Positions 38,401 through 53,175 are shown, numbered from the stretch's first letter. The stretch is 64,000 nucleotides of DNA from Scylla paramamosain (GCF_035594125.1 NC_087193.1:726001-790000), one strand, 5' to 3'. Made by a program: numbers and translations. The notes: generated from the letters alone by a model not told the origin.

Positions 38401-39090
38401 TGAATTACTGTGTCCTTGGTCTTTTCCTGTATTTGTTTTTTAACCACCTCTGAAGCTAACTCTTTCATCCTCATATTCTTTCTTCCAGGCGTTTCTCAGT
38501 TCCTCCAGTTTCTTTTCACATATTGCCCCTTCCACTTTTTCCTGCACTATCCTCCACCTTTTGTTGCAGCCCTTGCAGAGTTACTTCATATCCATTAATT
38601 ACACTTAGTCCTGAGTATCTCATTTTCTTTCTTTAGCTCCTCCATTGCCTCTTTCTCTCATTGTTTATCTTTAGAGCACTCTCACATTCACTATACTTCT
38701 TTCTCAGTTCTTTGTTTTCCATAATAAGTCTGTCCTGGTTTTCCAGAATGCCAGAGATCAGTTCCCTCATGCACCTTATTTCTTTCTCTACACTGATTAT
38801 TCTCCTCATATTTCTTTTCTCTTCTCTGAATCCTGAAAAATCCCTTTCTCCACTTGCCTCCACCAATTATCTCAAGCCCACAGGGGTTTCAATAAAATGT
38901 GCCTTCTGTCTCACCCCCTCACTTGGTTTGTTTAGAAACACATCACAACCGGTGGTGCCACCTAGATCTTCCTTTCCTTCCATTTCTTTTAACCTCAAAA
39001 TACTCTTTTATGTATTAAATTTGGAGACAGGAGACTCTGTAACCCCCTCTCACTTCTGCATATACAATTGTTATTTTGTCCAGATCCAGT
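35454..39090 (-). mobile_element. CR1-like non-LTR retrotransposon (family B), nearly full length
   Basis: Minus strand, in order from its 5' side. An ORF1-like coiled coil at 38866-38633 (MRELISGILENQDRLIMENK) and more at 38474-38226. An AP-endonuclease-type domain at 37971-37438 (LRVMYTNIDRLLSG, RPDVLCLTETKLKEV). RT at 37078-36188 (KLDVRKALGPDEVSDWTLKE, LNYRPVSITSFEGKICEIVI, NEVPQGSVLAPIMFQIYIND; the FADD box is degraded to FAYG). C-terminal part at 35944-35489 (LEYAAVVWSLHMKKDIKKLE, YSFPHRTVDIWNGLNEEVV). Frameshifts and the catalytic-box change make it inactive. The 5' border near 39090 is approximate. Confidence 0.85.
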
Positions 39091-39158
39091 TGCTTGTATC
39101 TTCAGGAGCTCGAGCACCCGCGTCTAAACAGCTGGCCAGTGCGTGGGCTTGCGTGCAT

Positions 39159-39162
<4 letters not shown>

Positions 39163-39222
<60 letters not shown>
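39163..39222 (+). repeat. (GT)n microsatellite, 60 bp
   Basis: GT tract that, with the CA tract from 39303, forms an inverted pair separated by 80 nt. Confidence 0.97.
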
Positions 39223-39225
<3 letters not shown>

Positions 39226-39300
39226 GGTGTGTGTTCTTGGATAAGCTGCATACCATTGCTTGATATGATGTTCCCCATAGTCTCTGTCTCCCCCCCCCCC

Positions 39301-40029
<729 letters not shown>

Positions 40030-40640
40030 AGAAGCACTTTTGAATGTGAAAAGTAGAAGTTCGCAGTCATATTTATGGCTGTTCACATCTCATCTAGACT
40101 ATGCTGTGCATTTTAGGTCCCCATATTATAGGAAGGATAATATTGGTCTATTACTTGTAGAATCAGTAGAAATGTGGATGACAAAAAGGATTCAGGAGAT
40201 AAGGAGTATTCCTTACAAAAAGAAGACTGAAGGTTTTAAATTTACATTCTTTGGAGAGGCATAAGATAAGAGGGGACCTAACAGAGGTGATGTAGGGGAT
40301 ATAACAAGGATGACATAAGCAAAATTCTCAGGGTCAGTAGTTAGGATAGTGCAAGAAATAATGAAACTTAGACTTTAAAAAAGAGATATGAAGGAATTGG
40401 TTCTCAAATAGAGTGGTAGATGAATGGAATAGACTTAGTAATCAGATTGTTAGTGCTGAATCATTAGGAAGCTTTAAAATAACTCACAAGACTTCACTTT
40501 GTACTGCACTATTTGTTTTCATGATAGAAACAGTGCATGATGACAGTGACTGGGAGTATAATGATTGTCTTGATTTGGTTGTCTTTGAAATTGATTAAAA
40601 AGCTTCAGTTTCACGAGTTCTCATGTTTTATAACTGTTTA
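40030..40640 (+). mobile_element. CR1-like (family C) 3' fragment
   Basis: Plus strand. It encodes HLDYAVHFRSPYYRKDNIGL and then RIQEIRSIPYKKKTEG, and ends with the family's C-terminal and 3' region. It is the same family as the split copy at 24768-31085. Frameshifted. Confidence 0.82.
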
Positions 40641-40948
40641 TTTAATTTCTCAAGTTAAAAATTATCTTTTATACACACTCATATTGTAAACACTTACTAA
40701 TTGTTACTTGATTTGTCAGTATTGTCTCAGTGATTGTTCAGGTCTCCTGCCATACATACACTACATATAGCATCTTTCTAGATTCTTCAGAGATTAATGG
40801 GAACTAATAGGATTGTGCAAGACTTAATACATATAAAACTACAAAATTATGTAAATTTTATGCATATTGTGTGCATCTCACCCAAATTTTTTGTTGATTA
40901 AAAATTATTGAATGTTATGCAGATATCAATCACACTGTTATCTTCCAG

Positions 40949-41033
40949 GCGAGGCCAGGAAGAGGAACAGGGTGACGGGGAGGACGTGAGGCGGGGCAGT
41001 GGACTCATGTATTTCAGTCCATCACCAAAAAAG
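40949..41033 (+). CDS. tacc: TACC exon 6 in window
   Basis: An 85-nt exon from acceptor gttatcttccag (ending 40948) to donor gtgagt (from 41034). One base completes Gln (CA+G); it ends in phase 0. It encodes a charged linker, RGQEEEQGDGEDVRRGSG, then LMYFSPSPKK. The local sequence is G+C-rich against AT-rich intron, typical of the exons here. The SPSP-Lys end provides possible proline-directed kinase sites. Exon 7 follows after a short intron of 334 nt. Confidence 0.85.
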
Positions 41034-41367
41034 GTGAGTGGAATAGACAGCTAGGGTAGGTTAAAAAAACTGCTGAGTACATTCCTACTTCCCTTTTGTT
41101 GGTTTACATTTTTTTTCTTTCAACTGAGGATAAAAGGAATCTGAATAATTTTTTTCAATGCTTGATGCCTTTTTGTGTAGCTTTAATGTCATTACAGCCA
41201 GTGCTGCAGTTCTTACCCACCTTTTTTAATGGTATCCTGCACTGCTGCAAGAGTGACTTAATCGTCAGAGATATGCTGATTTTAGCTTTTATTTGCTTTC
41301 TCAAGATCTAATTCACATATTTTGGCATTGCTATCATTGTGTCAGTAATTTGCTTTTGCCATTACAG

Positions 41368-41535
41368 AAGCAGAAAGCAGAACAGCACCCTGAACAGGAG
41401 GTCCCAGTTGAGGCCTTCTTTTCCATGATGGACACCACCATCACCCATGACAGCACTGTTACAGCTGCCCATGAGGGCACCACTCTTGACACCACGGCTC
41501 TTGAGGCAGCCAACAGCACAGTCATCCACCACCTG
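41368..41535 (+). CDS. tacc: TACC exon 7 in window
   Basis: A 168-nt exon (56 codons, phase 0 at both ends) between tttgccattacag (ending 41367) and gtaaga (from 41536). It encodes KQKAEQHPEQEVPVEAFFSM, then a Thr-rich segment (MDTTITHDSTVTAAHEGTTL) and EAANSTVIHHL. It bridges the SLYVKFDPL region and the coiled coil. A phase-0 cassette of this kind could be skipped without a frameshift. No separate domain is recognised. Confidence 0.85.
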
Positions 41536-43200
41536 GTAAGACTGGGGAGGGGCAGGCTCAGGCTGGCCCCAGACACTTGGGGTGCTTGGAGCAAGTAGAC
41601 TTTGTTGATACAAGACAGGCCAAAAATTTGTCAGAGAATAAAGAAACAGATTACCTATAGAAAAGGGTAATGTAGCTCCAGAGGTGTCTACATGTTGCTC
41701 ATAAAGTATTTTCAGTCATAGGAAGATGGAAATACCAAATAAGATAATGTTCCTCTGTGAACATAATAAAGTGGTCATGGTAGATGTGAGAAGCTGAACA
41801 AGGTGGATGTCATTGTGGCATATGAGCTGTGAAGAATGGATGTGTGGCAATGAATATATGGTTGTGTTGCAGTGAGATGTGTAGATGCTCAGACCACCTC
41901 AGTCTTGTCTCCCTAGCTTTGTTCCTAAACCATTGTTCATGCATTGTGCCTTCCATGTAATGGTTGCTAATTTTATCAAGCCTCATCACTCCTAGAGAAC
42001 AATCAGGAATGAATACGTCAGATACAAAGCGTTAATCACTTTTGGTGGGAAATGCAGGATATATATGTCATAGTACAGAATTATCTGTTTTGGGTTTTTG
42101 AATAGTAAGGAACAATCATTTCCCTATATGCCTTTTAGTTTACTCTATGTCCTAGGGGAAGCCATAATTCAAGTTTCAAGTTTATTGCATGGCATAGCAG
42201 TTTGAGACATCACAACTTATAGTTTGTGGTCTCAGCTGCCAGATGTCCATTGTGCTGTTCTCACACAACAGGCCATTAACTCAGAGCAGGTTTAGCATGT
42301 CACAAAGTCTGGTATAACATAAGGTGAATTATGAGATAGAAAACAGTGTTTTGAGGAACTAACTTTAGTGTGCATATGTCAGTTAATGATGCCATGTGTT
42401 CCAGACCACTGGCTACTGACTTCAACCTGTCAGTCCTAAGTAAAACACTGAAAAATCTTTGTTAGTTGTATTTGTTGGTATCACAAAATCTGGAGACTTG
42501 GCCTACATACGAGAAAAGACTAGTACAGTACATTTGAGTTTGGACACCATCCCCTTCAGGGGAAAAAAAAAAAAAATCCCAGACTAGCAATGCACTCACA
42601 GTACAGTTAACATAGCTGAAATGCAATTAGGCAGTCTTATTCTTGGAAGTGTGTCAAGCACCTGCAATTTGTGCTGAATCTCCTTCACTGTCAAAATGGC
42701 ATCTCTTTGGATGCAGCTTTATCTCTACAAAAAAAAAAAAAAAAGTCACAAGCTGCCTGTAAACCAGTCTCCTCTCCAGTGACAACCCTTAACATCCAGG
42801 GCATGCTGACACAGTCCTTGGTAGACTTCAGTTCAGTGTTCCTTCTGTTTGGGAATCACAGGCCTGGACATGAACTGCAGCAATGCAGTTCATATTCCAA
42901 TCAGACATGAGAATTGCCTGTACTGTTACATGTTTCTTTGTGATGCGTTGACAGTGACAGCAGTGTCCTTAACTCTTAAACTGTGGACAGAAATTAACAT
43001 TATAAAAAAGGCAGAAACCTAAATCTGGATTTATATAATGAATGAAAATTTTTTATGTGAAATATTAGAGTAGATGAAAGTGATTTATTAGATATAAGGT
43101 ACACAAATTTTGGCACACTCAAAAAAAGCATGTGAAAATTTGACTTGCTGGGTAGAATAATGGCTTTGGGCAGGAGACATAATGGTTCCAGGTGGTGGCT
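41536..43200. other. Intron 7, 5' part, nothing recognised
   Basis: About 1.7 kb of intron with two A runs (42558-42573, 42729-42744). I see no exon that fits the TACC phases and no transposon. Confidence 0.5.
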
Positions 43201-43229
43201 GCAGGCACTTCCCCCCCTCCCCCCCCCTC

Positions 43230-44800
<1,571 letters not shown>

Positions 44801-44923
44801 TAGATGGAGAAAGGAAATACTGAGGTATAATACTCCATTTTGTTCTTCCATCTGTTCCCTTTGCATTTCTACCCCCTCTCTCTCCTTGCCCCCATGTACT
44901 CTCCTTCCCCAGTTACATCTACA

Positions 44924-44924
<1 letters not shown>

Positions 44925-44973
<49 letters not shown>
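44925..44973 (+). repeat. (CA)n microsatellite
   Basis: Pure CA tract of about 49 bp. Confidence 0.97.
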
Positions 44974-44975
<2 letters not shown>

Positions 44976-45829
44976 TACAAATAGGTGTATCATGATGTAT
45001 TTATTATATCCAAGATATAAGTAATTGCATACAACATTCCTCCAATTGCAGCTTTATCCAAAGATCCAAAGTCTTTTTTACTCTTTAGTTTGCTTTTACA
45101 ATCTGAGTTTTCTCTTGCACCACTACATTTTTTGTAATGTGTGAGTGTGGGTTTTCTACTTGGTGGGTTATGAGGGCTGCCAGATATCTTCCACATCTCA
45201 CAAAACAATTTGATGTAAGGCCTCTGGCTCTCATGATGAAAGGAGAAAACAGGCAGTGATCATTACAACACATATGAAAGGAAATGCCCCATGAAAATTA
45301 AAAACATCCACCATTCATGGGCATGATTATCAAAAAATTATGATTTGTTTTTTATTATGGTCTAGAATGCTTTTTTGATTGTAATTAAATTAGGATTAGT
45401 TTACTTTTTTTAATATGAACATTTTTCATTTTTGTTCATGATTAGATTATGATTATAATCACATATTGCTGTGATTATAAAAAAAGATAATGATTACCAA
45501 TGATTAAGTACAATTCCTAAATAGATAGGAAACTACATCTATTAGGTGCAATGTTCCATATCTGAGCACAGTAATATAATTGTTTAAATCACTTACTAAC
45601 TAATGGTATTAAAAACATAAATTGTGTGTAAGAGGTTTTATTTGTTTTTGTTTTACAGTACATAATACATCACTTCTATGAATTTATTTCAAATCACGAT
45701 CATGCTTTCACACCAATAACGAAAACAAAGTATTTCTCTTTGAAAAATATAGAACTTGTTGTCCACATGATTTCTTATAGGCTAGATTATTTCTCATGTA
45801 ATGTCTAATTTGCTATGTGTTTGCTACAC
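44974..45829. other. Intron 7 sequence, possible hAT 3' flank
   Basis: AT-rich. No clear frame. It may contain the 3' untranslated end and terminus of the hAT element that follows, but no terminal repeat could be fixed. Confidence 0.4.
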
Positions 45830-46250
45830 TTGATAAACATCAACTCCTCAAAGCGAACATCGGTCATTCTGCATTGTTCAGGATGAAGGACTTTCCCAGC
45901 AATAGAGAAAAGTCTCTCAACTAGAGCTGATGATGCTGGGAAACACAGATATCAGAGAGCCAGTATAGTTAGTTGAGGTAATGTTGACTGATTCTGTTCC
46001 CAGAAGAGAAGGGGATCACTGTCATCCTCTGTTGTTGGCTGACTCAGGTAGGATTCTACTTGTGATAAAGTTGATGTTAACGTACAGAGGGAAGAGCTCG
46101 TGGTGTTTTGAATCTGAACAGCTTGCACTTCTCTGTAGGGCCTCCTTATTTTCCTGAAGGAAACCCTTTTCTTCATTGGTAGTAGGCATAATTTCATCTA
46201 CTTTAGACTTCAGTAGGCATTTGATGAACATGACTGCTTCTGGTGAGCAG
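45830..46250 (-). pseudogene. Second hAT transposase, C-terminal part
   Basis: Minus strand. DSDPLLFWEQNQSTLPQLTI at 46197-45952, followed after a stop by a YLCFPASSALVERLFSIAGK dimerisation block near 45950-45890 and then MTDVRFEEL. This is the conserved hAT C-terminal block. It is separated from the rest of the transposase (49440-50600) by a retroelement insertion. Confidence 0.85.
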
Positions 46251-46253
46251 ATT

Positions 46254-49200
46254 AAGGAGGCAGTAGAGACCTGCTGAAATGATAATTACTCCCAGTGAGG
46301 TCTAAAGCACTGTTCGAGGGGTGCTGTGAACCTATCATTAAACCCAGCTGTGACCTCACTGAATGTTTCCCTTTGTGTCTCACAACACAAGGGAGCAGTC
46401 ACAGCCTGCCCTCTAAAGACAACTCTCTTCTTCCACACAAAACTACAAACACCTAGTAACACACACCCTTCACTCAAAAATTTTAAAATCATAATGGCAA
46501 CTCATACACCAGCCTCAGAGTCCCCATCTGGGGAGGGAACCATAAATGTCCCCAGGTCGGACTGCCTTTCTGTCGACGACCCTAAGTGTCTTGACAACCC
46601 CCTCAACTTTTTCTTCATTAACTTTTGTAACATTCGCAGTCTAAGATCTAATTTTCAATCTGTAGAACACTACCTCTCCTCTTCTAAATCTCATCTTTTC
46701 CTCACTGAAACTGAGGTGTCTGAGGCAACTGACAGTAGCCCCTTTTCTGTTCCCTTCTACTTTCTCTATCCTCATTTTTTATCCAAAGCTGGATGCTGTG
46801 TTTATGTGCGCAGTGACTTAACCTGCTCTCGTGCCCACACTCTTGAATCTTCCGAGTTTTCCACCATCTGGCTACGATTACAGTCACTCTCAAACTAAAC
46901 TTATCTGTGCTGTATACCTCTCACCTAACTTCTCTGACTATAAGAAATTCTTTGACTACTTAACTTCCAAAGTGGAGCACATTCTGACTTCCCTTTTGCA
47001 GAGATCTCCATTCTTGGAGACTTCAGTGTTCACCACCAGCTGTGGCTTTCCTCTCCCTTCACTGACCATCCTGGTGAACTAGCCTACAACTTTGCTATCC
47101 TCCACGACCTAGAGCAATTGGTGCAACACCCTACTCGTATTCCTGACCGTCTTGGAGATATGCCCAACATTCTTGACCTTTTCCTGACCTCTAATCCTTC
47201 TGCTTATGCTGTCACCCTTTCTTCTCCATTGGAATCTTCTGATCACAATCTCATATCTGTATCTTGTCCTATTGCTCCAATCCCTCCTCAGGATCCCCCT
47301 AAGCGAAGGTGCCTCTGGCGTTTTGCCTCTGCTAGTTGGGGGGACCTGAGGAGGTATTTTGCTGATTTTCCTTGGAATGACTACTGCTTCCGTGTCAGAG
47401 ACCTGTCTTTGTGTGCTGAGCACATAACAGAGGTGATAGTGTCTGGTATGGAGGCGTACATTCTTCACTCATTTTCTCGTCCTAAACCTTCTAAACCTTG
47501 GTTTAACACAGCTTGTTCTCGTGCTATACATGATAGAGAGGTGACCCACAAAAGGTACTTAAGCCTTCCATCACCAGAATCTCATGCACTTTATATTTCT
47601 GCCCGGAACCATGCCAAGTCTGTTCTCCAACTAGCCAAAAACTCCTTCATTAACAGAAAGTGTCAAAACCTTTCAAGATCTAACTCCCCTCATGACTTCT
47701 GGCATCTAGCCAAAAATATCTCCAATAAATTTACTTCTTCTTTCCCTCCTCTGTTTCAACCAGATGGCACCACTGCTATCACATCTATTTCTAAAGCTGA
47801 ACTCTTCGCCCAAACCTTTGCTAAAAACTCTACCTTGGATGATTCTGGGCTTGTTCCTCCCTCTCCTCCACCCTCTGACTACTTCATGCCACCTATTAAA
47901 ATTCTTCGCAATGATGTTTTCCATGCCCTCGCCGATTCTTGCCTTGGACGATTCTGGGCTTGTTCCTCCCTCTCCTCCACCCTCTGACTACTTCATGCCT
48001 CCTATTAAAATTCTTCGCAATGATGTTTTCCATGCCCTCGCCGGCCTAAACCCTCGGAAGACTCATGGACCTGATGGGATCCCTCCTATTGTTCTCCGAA
48101 ACTGTGCCTCCGTGCTTGCACCTTGCCTAGTCAAACTCTTTCAGCTCTGTCTGTCAACATCTACCTTTCCTTCTTGCTGGAAGTTTGCCTACATTCAACC
48201 TGTTCCTAAAAAAAGGTGACCATTCTAGAATAATCCCTCAAACTACCGTCCTATTGCTTTAATTTCCTGCCTATTTAAAGTTTTTTAATCTATCCTCAAT
48301 AGGAAGATTCTTAAACATTTATCACTTCACAACCTTCTATCTGATCGCCAGTATGGGTTCTGTCAAGGCTGCTCTACTGGTGATCTTCTGGGTTTCCTTA
48401 CTGAGTCTTGGTCATCCTCCTTTTAGAGATTTTGGTGAAACTTTTGCTGTTGCCTTGGACATATCAAAAGCTTTTGATAGAGTGGCACAAAGCTTTGATT
48501 TCCAAACTACCCTCCTATGGCTTCTCTCCTTCTCTCTGTAACTTCATCTCAAGTTTCCTTTCTGACTGTTCTATTGCTGCTGTGGTAGATGGTCACTGTT
48601 CTTTTCCTAAATCTATTAACAGTGGTGTTCCTCAGGGTTCTGTCGTGTCACCCACTCTCTTCTTATTATTCATTAATGATCTTCTAAACCAAACTTCTTG
48701 TCCTATCCACTCCTACGCTGATGATACCACCCTGCACTTTTCCATGTCTTTTCATAGGTGTCCAACCCTTCAGGAGGTAAACATTTCACGCAGGGAAGCC
48801 ACAGAACACTTGACTTCTGATCTTTCTAAAATTTCTGATTGGGGCAGAGCAAACTTGGTATTGTTCAATGCCTCAAAAACTCGATTCCTCCATCTATCAA
48901 CTCGACACAACCTTCCAGACAACTATCCTCTCTTCTTCAGTGACACTCAACTGTCCCCCTCTTCTACACTGAACATCCTTGGTCTGTCCTTTACTTATAA
49001 TCTGAACTGGAAACTTCACATCTCATCTCTCACCGCTACAATGTGGCATCTCTAGCTGTCTTCTACCGCTATTTTCATGCTAACTGCTCTTCTGATCTTG
49101 CTAACTGCATGCCTCACTTCCTCCTGCGGCCTCACTGCACAAGACTTTCTTCTTTCTCTCACCCCTATTCTGTCCACCTCTCTAATGCAAAAGTTAACCA

Positions 49201-49430
49201 GTACTCTCAATCATTCATCCCTTTCTCTGGTAAACTCTGGAACTCCCTGCCTGCTTCTGTATTTCCACCTTCCTATGACTTGAATTCCTTCAAGAGGGAG
49301 GTTTCAAGACACTTACTCATCAAGTTTTGACCACTGCTTCGACCCTTTTATGGGACTGGCATTTCAGTGGGCTTTTTTTTTTTTTGCCCTTGGCCAGTGT
49401 CCTTCCTACATAAAAAAAAAAAAAAAATCT
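46254..49430 (+). mobile_element. Jockey-like retroelement (copy 6), nearly full length
   Basis: Plus strand, from 5' end (ggaggcagtagagacctgct) to poly(A) (49411-49427). The coding region starts at ATG 46494 ([20 protein letters not shown]). AP-endonuclease parts at 46494-47500 ([23 protein letters not shown]). RT at 47764-49055 (TFPSCWKFAYIQPVPKK, SGVPQGSVVSPTLFLLFIND, SYADDTTLHFSMS). C-terminus at 49043-49330 (SFIPFSGKLWNSLPASVF). Damage includes frameshifts, a 109-bp tandem duplication near 47833-48050, and a deletion near 49030. Inserted into a hAT transposon. Confidence 0.9.
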
Positions 49431-49439
49431 TAAAAAGCG

Positions 49440-50600
49440 TGGATCTAGGAGTGAAGCCAGCTGAAATATATCCGTGTCTTCATAGATCTTCAGTCTTTTC
49501 TTGGTTGAGCTTTTGAGAGCAGTAATCATCTTTGACTTGTATGTCTGTGACAGTTGTTCAAGCTCAGGTTTCAGTCCACGAATGCATGGAATTACTTTGC
49601 TTGACGTTACAACATTCTCTCTTTGACCATCTGGAAGTTGCTACTTCAGATGGTGTCAAGATGTCTGTTATTTCCTTGATGAGATTAAGTTCATATTTGC
49701 TTAGCTTTACTGGATAGTTTAACTGATCAAGCTAGGCTGGATCAGTATTCAGAAGAGAGTGAAGCACTTTGTTACTGATGTTCCATTGGATTGCTTTTTT
49801 GCCTGAGAGAATGCCAGATGCCAGTGCAGAATGACGAATGTGTGATACTAGACATGAGGCTTTTCCAGTGACTCCTGATTCAGTCTCTGTTTCTTCAAGT
49901 CCATCTTTGACAGTATTTTGTAAAGTAATAACAAAACATCTGACATGCTCAGACAATAGCTCCAGGAACTTCTCATTGTAATCAGGAATGTTAAAGGTGT
50001 CATCCTCCTCTTCACTTTCACTGTCTTGATTAGTGTCTGCATCATCCAGACCGGAAAGTGTCACAAATACTTTAAGCATATTGCTGGCACTATTGGTTAC
50101 ACTTGTCAAAATCTTTGTTTCTAGGTTGAAGCTAATGATGATTTTGGTGAATGTGGCATGAATCTTCTTCATGCCAACATTGTTGATTGGAGCTGGAAGT
50201 TATCAATGAAATGACATGTGATCCTAATGTACCACCACATCTGTCCGTTTGTTCAAAGGTCAGCTGTAACACAGACATAACCAACAGAAAGAAATTTCTT
50301 ATTGAGATGTTCCTGTAGTTGCGTTTGTGAAGGAAGAAGCTTGCTGCTGAGCTCCTTGCAACTTAGGATGCTGTAGCTGGTCTGGGCCTTGTTAAGAATG
50401 GCTTGAAAGTTAGCATCCGTAAGCCTTGAAAGAGGTTGGAGAAAGTCGGCAATGAAGCAAACGAGTAACTTGTCCATTGCTCCATTTTTTCTTAGTAATA
50501 GGTATCCCAAAGTCAGTTATTGGAACAAGGGCTCCACTAGCTGCTGCTGTTGCTGATTCCACATTGCTATCCACCTTGACATCTGGATGATGTTTCTGAA
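49440..50600 (-). pseudogene. Second hAT transposase, N-terminal and central part
   Basis: Minus strand. A HHPDVKV end of a BED-like finger near 50600 follows a splice-like ctttcag. Then LLVCFIADFLQPLSRLTDAN (50510-50253), an acidic region (DADTNQDSESEEEDDTFNI, 50172-49732), and KSSTKKRLKIYEDTDIFQLA with LLDPRF (49529-49430). LLDPRF is a hAT hallmark. The frame is cut there by jockey-like copy 6 and resumes at 46250. Stops and frameshifts are present; terminal repeats were not located. Confidence 0.85.
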
Positions 50601-50627
50601 AGTAGAAAGAACAGAATACATTGTAAT

Positions 50628-50630
<3 letters not shown>

Positions 50631-50687
<57 letters not shown>
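50631..50687 (+). repeat. (TG)n microsatellite
   Basis: Pure TG tract of 57 bp next to the hAT N-terminal region. Confidence 0.97.
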
Positions 50688-51386
<699 letters not shown>

Positions 51387-51429
51387 TAATAAATGGTTTA
51401 TTATCAAGGCAGTTTACAAACTGAAAATG

Positions 51430-51905
51430 TACAGAGTGGATGGGAAAATACTTAACATTAATCCTAAAGCTAAGTCTAATCTAGAAACAAAATAGGTACT
51501 GTTTATTGGTGGCTCGCACCATGGTGGGAATTGCACTGAGTCTGTACTGGTCTGTGCGCAGCGCCTTTAGAGGCGTTACCTGGTTGTGGTGTCTTGTGGC
51601 ATGGACCAGGCAAGGCGTGTCAGGTGGCAGCATGTGTCGGAGGCGTGGATGATGTAGTAGTCCCCTTCCCAACTTCTCTAGAGCCTCTCAGTGCCTGGCG
51701 GATAGTCTGGAAAGACTCAGGGTGGTCAGGGCTTCATCATAAGTGGTGTAGGCAGGGCCAAGGATGACCATGCATGCCCTTTCTGCACACTCTCCAGCTG
51801 GAGCTGTTGTGTGTGTGTGAGGGAGGAGGTCAACACTGGGGAGGCATACATGAGTTTGGGGAGGATGAAGGTGAGGTACACCCCTCTTAACTTGTTTGTC
51901 GGCAT
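51430..51905 (-). mobile_element. Non-LTR retroelement RT C-terminal fragment (a further family)
   Basis: Minus strand. PKLMYASPVLTSSLTHTQQL near 51870-51800, then GRGLLHHPRLRHMLPPDTPC and RHHNQVTPLKALRTDQYRLS (51672-51481), ending SAIPTMVR. It reads as the thumb and C-terminal end of a jockey-superfamily RT, distinct from families A-C. Its G+C is higher than the surrounding intron. A (TG)n tract abuts its upstream edge. Confidence 0.7.
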
Positions 51906-51909
51906 CCCT

Positions 51910-51910
<1 letters not shown>

Positions 51911-52002
<92 letters not shown>
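51911..52002 (+). repeat. (GT)n microsatellite, 92 bp
   Basis: Pure GT tract adjoining the RT fragment. Confidence 0.97.
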
Positions 52003-52006
<4 letters not shown>

Positions 52007-52636
52007 CTATGGCTCCTATACTAATGGGGCCTGCACCTTAATGTCGAGTTGGTTGTCTCATACCACCACTTTGTGTAAAGCCTAATATCCACCTGACCAT
52101 GAGGAAAATTTGAATAGCTTTGAGACCTGAAGAGTCTAGGGGTGTGGCTTTTAGCATGACTCATTGCTTCATTGCCAAATGCATGCCAAATTATGTTAAA
52201 CGTCTGTGTTGTAAATTTGCTGAATCTGATGCATAATTTGATTTTTTTGCTCTAATTTGTGGTCCTAGATGAATTCATGAACGTGTCTGTTTTGTCATAC
52301 AACTCCCATGACACAGCTCGCAAAGTTTACATGCCAGTTAGCAGACTGCCTGATGAGCATTACTTCTCATTCTAACAGCATTTGCATCATGTACTTGTTA
52401 CCTTTTGGCTGACTATGGAACTAGTCTCGATGAACTTTTTGATAATACCTTGCAGCTGTTGTATCTTCTTGTATCTTACATTTCCAAATTAGCAAGTACT
52501 CCTTGTACAATAATTTTTCATTAATGCCAGCAATTTGTCATTTTTCAATTTTCTATAAAGTTTGAACAAAACATATTCACTGTTGTAATGAACTTTTAAA
52601 TTTCTCTCATTGCCTGCCTTTCTTTGTTGTCTTCAG
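52003..52636. other. Intron 7, 3' end, nothing recognised
   Basis: AT-rich intron leading into the pyrimidine tract of exon 8. Confidence 0.5.
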
Positions 52637-52717
52637 GCTGCAGCAGCAGTGACAGTGAAGATGGTGAGGGAGGCAGAGATGAACCAGAAAATCAAGAACA
52701 TGGAGCTCATGATGCAG
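52637..52717 (+). CDS. tacc: TACC exon 8, start of the coiled coil
   Basis: An 81-nt exon (27 codons, phase 0 both ends) from acceptor ttgttgtcttcag (ending 52636) to donor gtaagg (from 52718). It encodes VKMVREAEMNQKIKNMELMM, a heptad-like helix, after a short Ala run. It marks the beginning of the C-terminal coiled coil. The upstream intron is 11.1 kb and contains a hAT transposon, a jockey-like copy and several microsatellites. Confidence 0.85.
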
Positions 52718-52949
52718 GTAAGGGCAGAGAAATGTTTTTGCTTTGTTTTGTCCAATTTTCTCATAGCCACAGCATCTTTTCCTTAAGCTGCAACAGGAAA
52801 GTGTCTTTTGTACCAGTAGTTTCTGATCTACAGATACTTGTAGTAAAAATAAATGGTACAAGTGTGCTATGGATTGTATATGTATTTCTAGGTTCAGGTC
52901 ATGGGCCTAAACAGACAAATTCTTGATGCAGATGAGATGTTAGCTACGA

Positions 52950-53077
52950 AATGGTAGATGCATTGGCACTGCACAGCCACATCATGCCAGATGTGAGGAC
53001 AAAACACACACACACTTACAAAGTTTTAGTTAGATGTGATGGCACTATGCTCCATACAGTTGTATCATGCTCAGGTG

Positions 53078-53109
<32 letters not shown>

Positions 53110-53175
53110 ATTTTAGATGTGATGGCACTGCCCTGCTGCATCACACCAGATGTGAAAACAAAACACACACAGTCA
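52950..53175 (+). repeat. Degenerate minisatellite with inner (CA)n
   Basis: Three related blocks share agatgtgatggcactgc, a catcacaccagatgtgaaaa part and a CA run; the middle CA run (53083-53109) has expanded. Intron 8. Confidence 0.75.

Noticed and set aside
40949..41033. Family A-C reverse transcriptase frames as functional genes
   Set aside because: Every copy has frameshifts, stops or a damaged catalytic box, so they are annotated as mobile element remnants rather than CDS.
52259..52330. Exon-like stretch after tggtcctag in intron 7
   Set aside because: Poor donor (gtttac), no TACC similarity, and exons 7 and 8 already join in phase.
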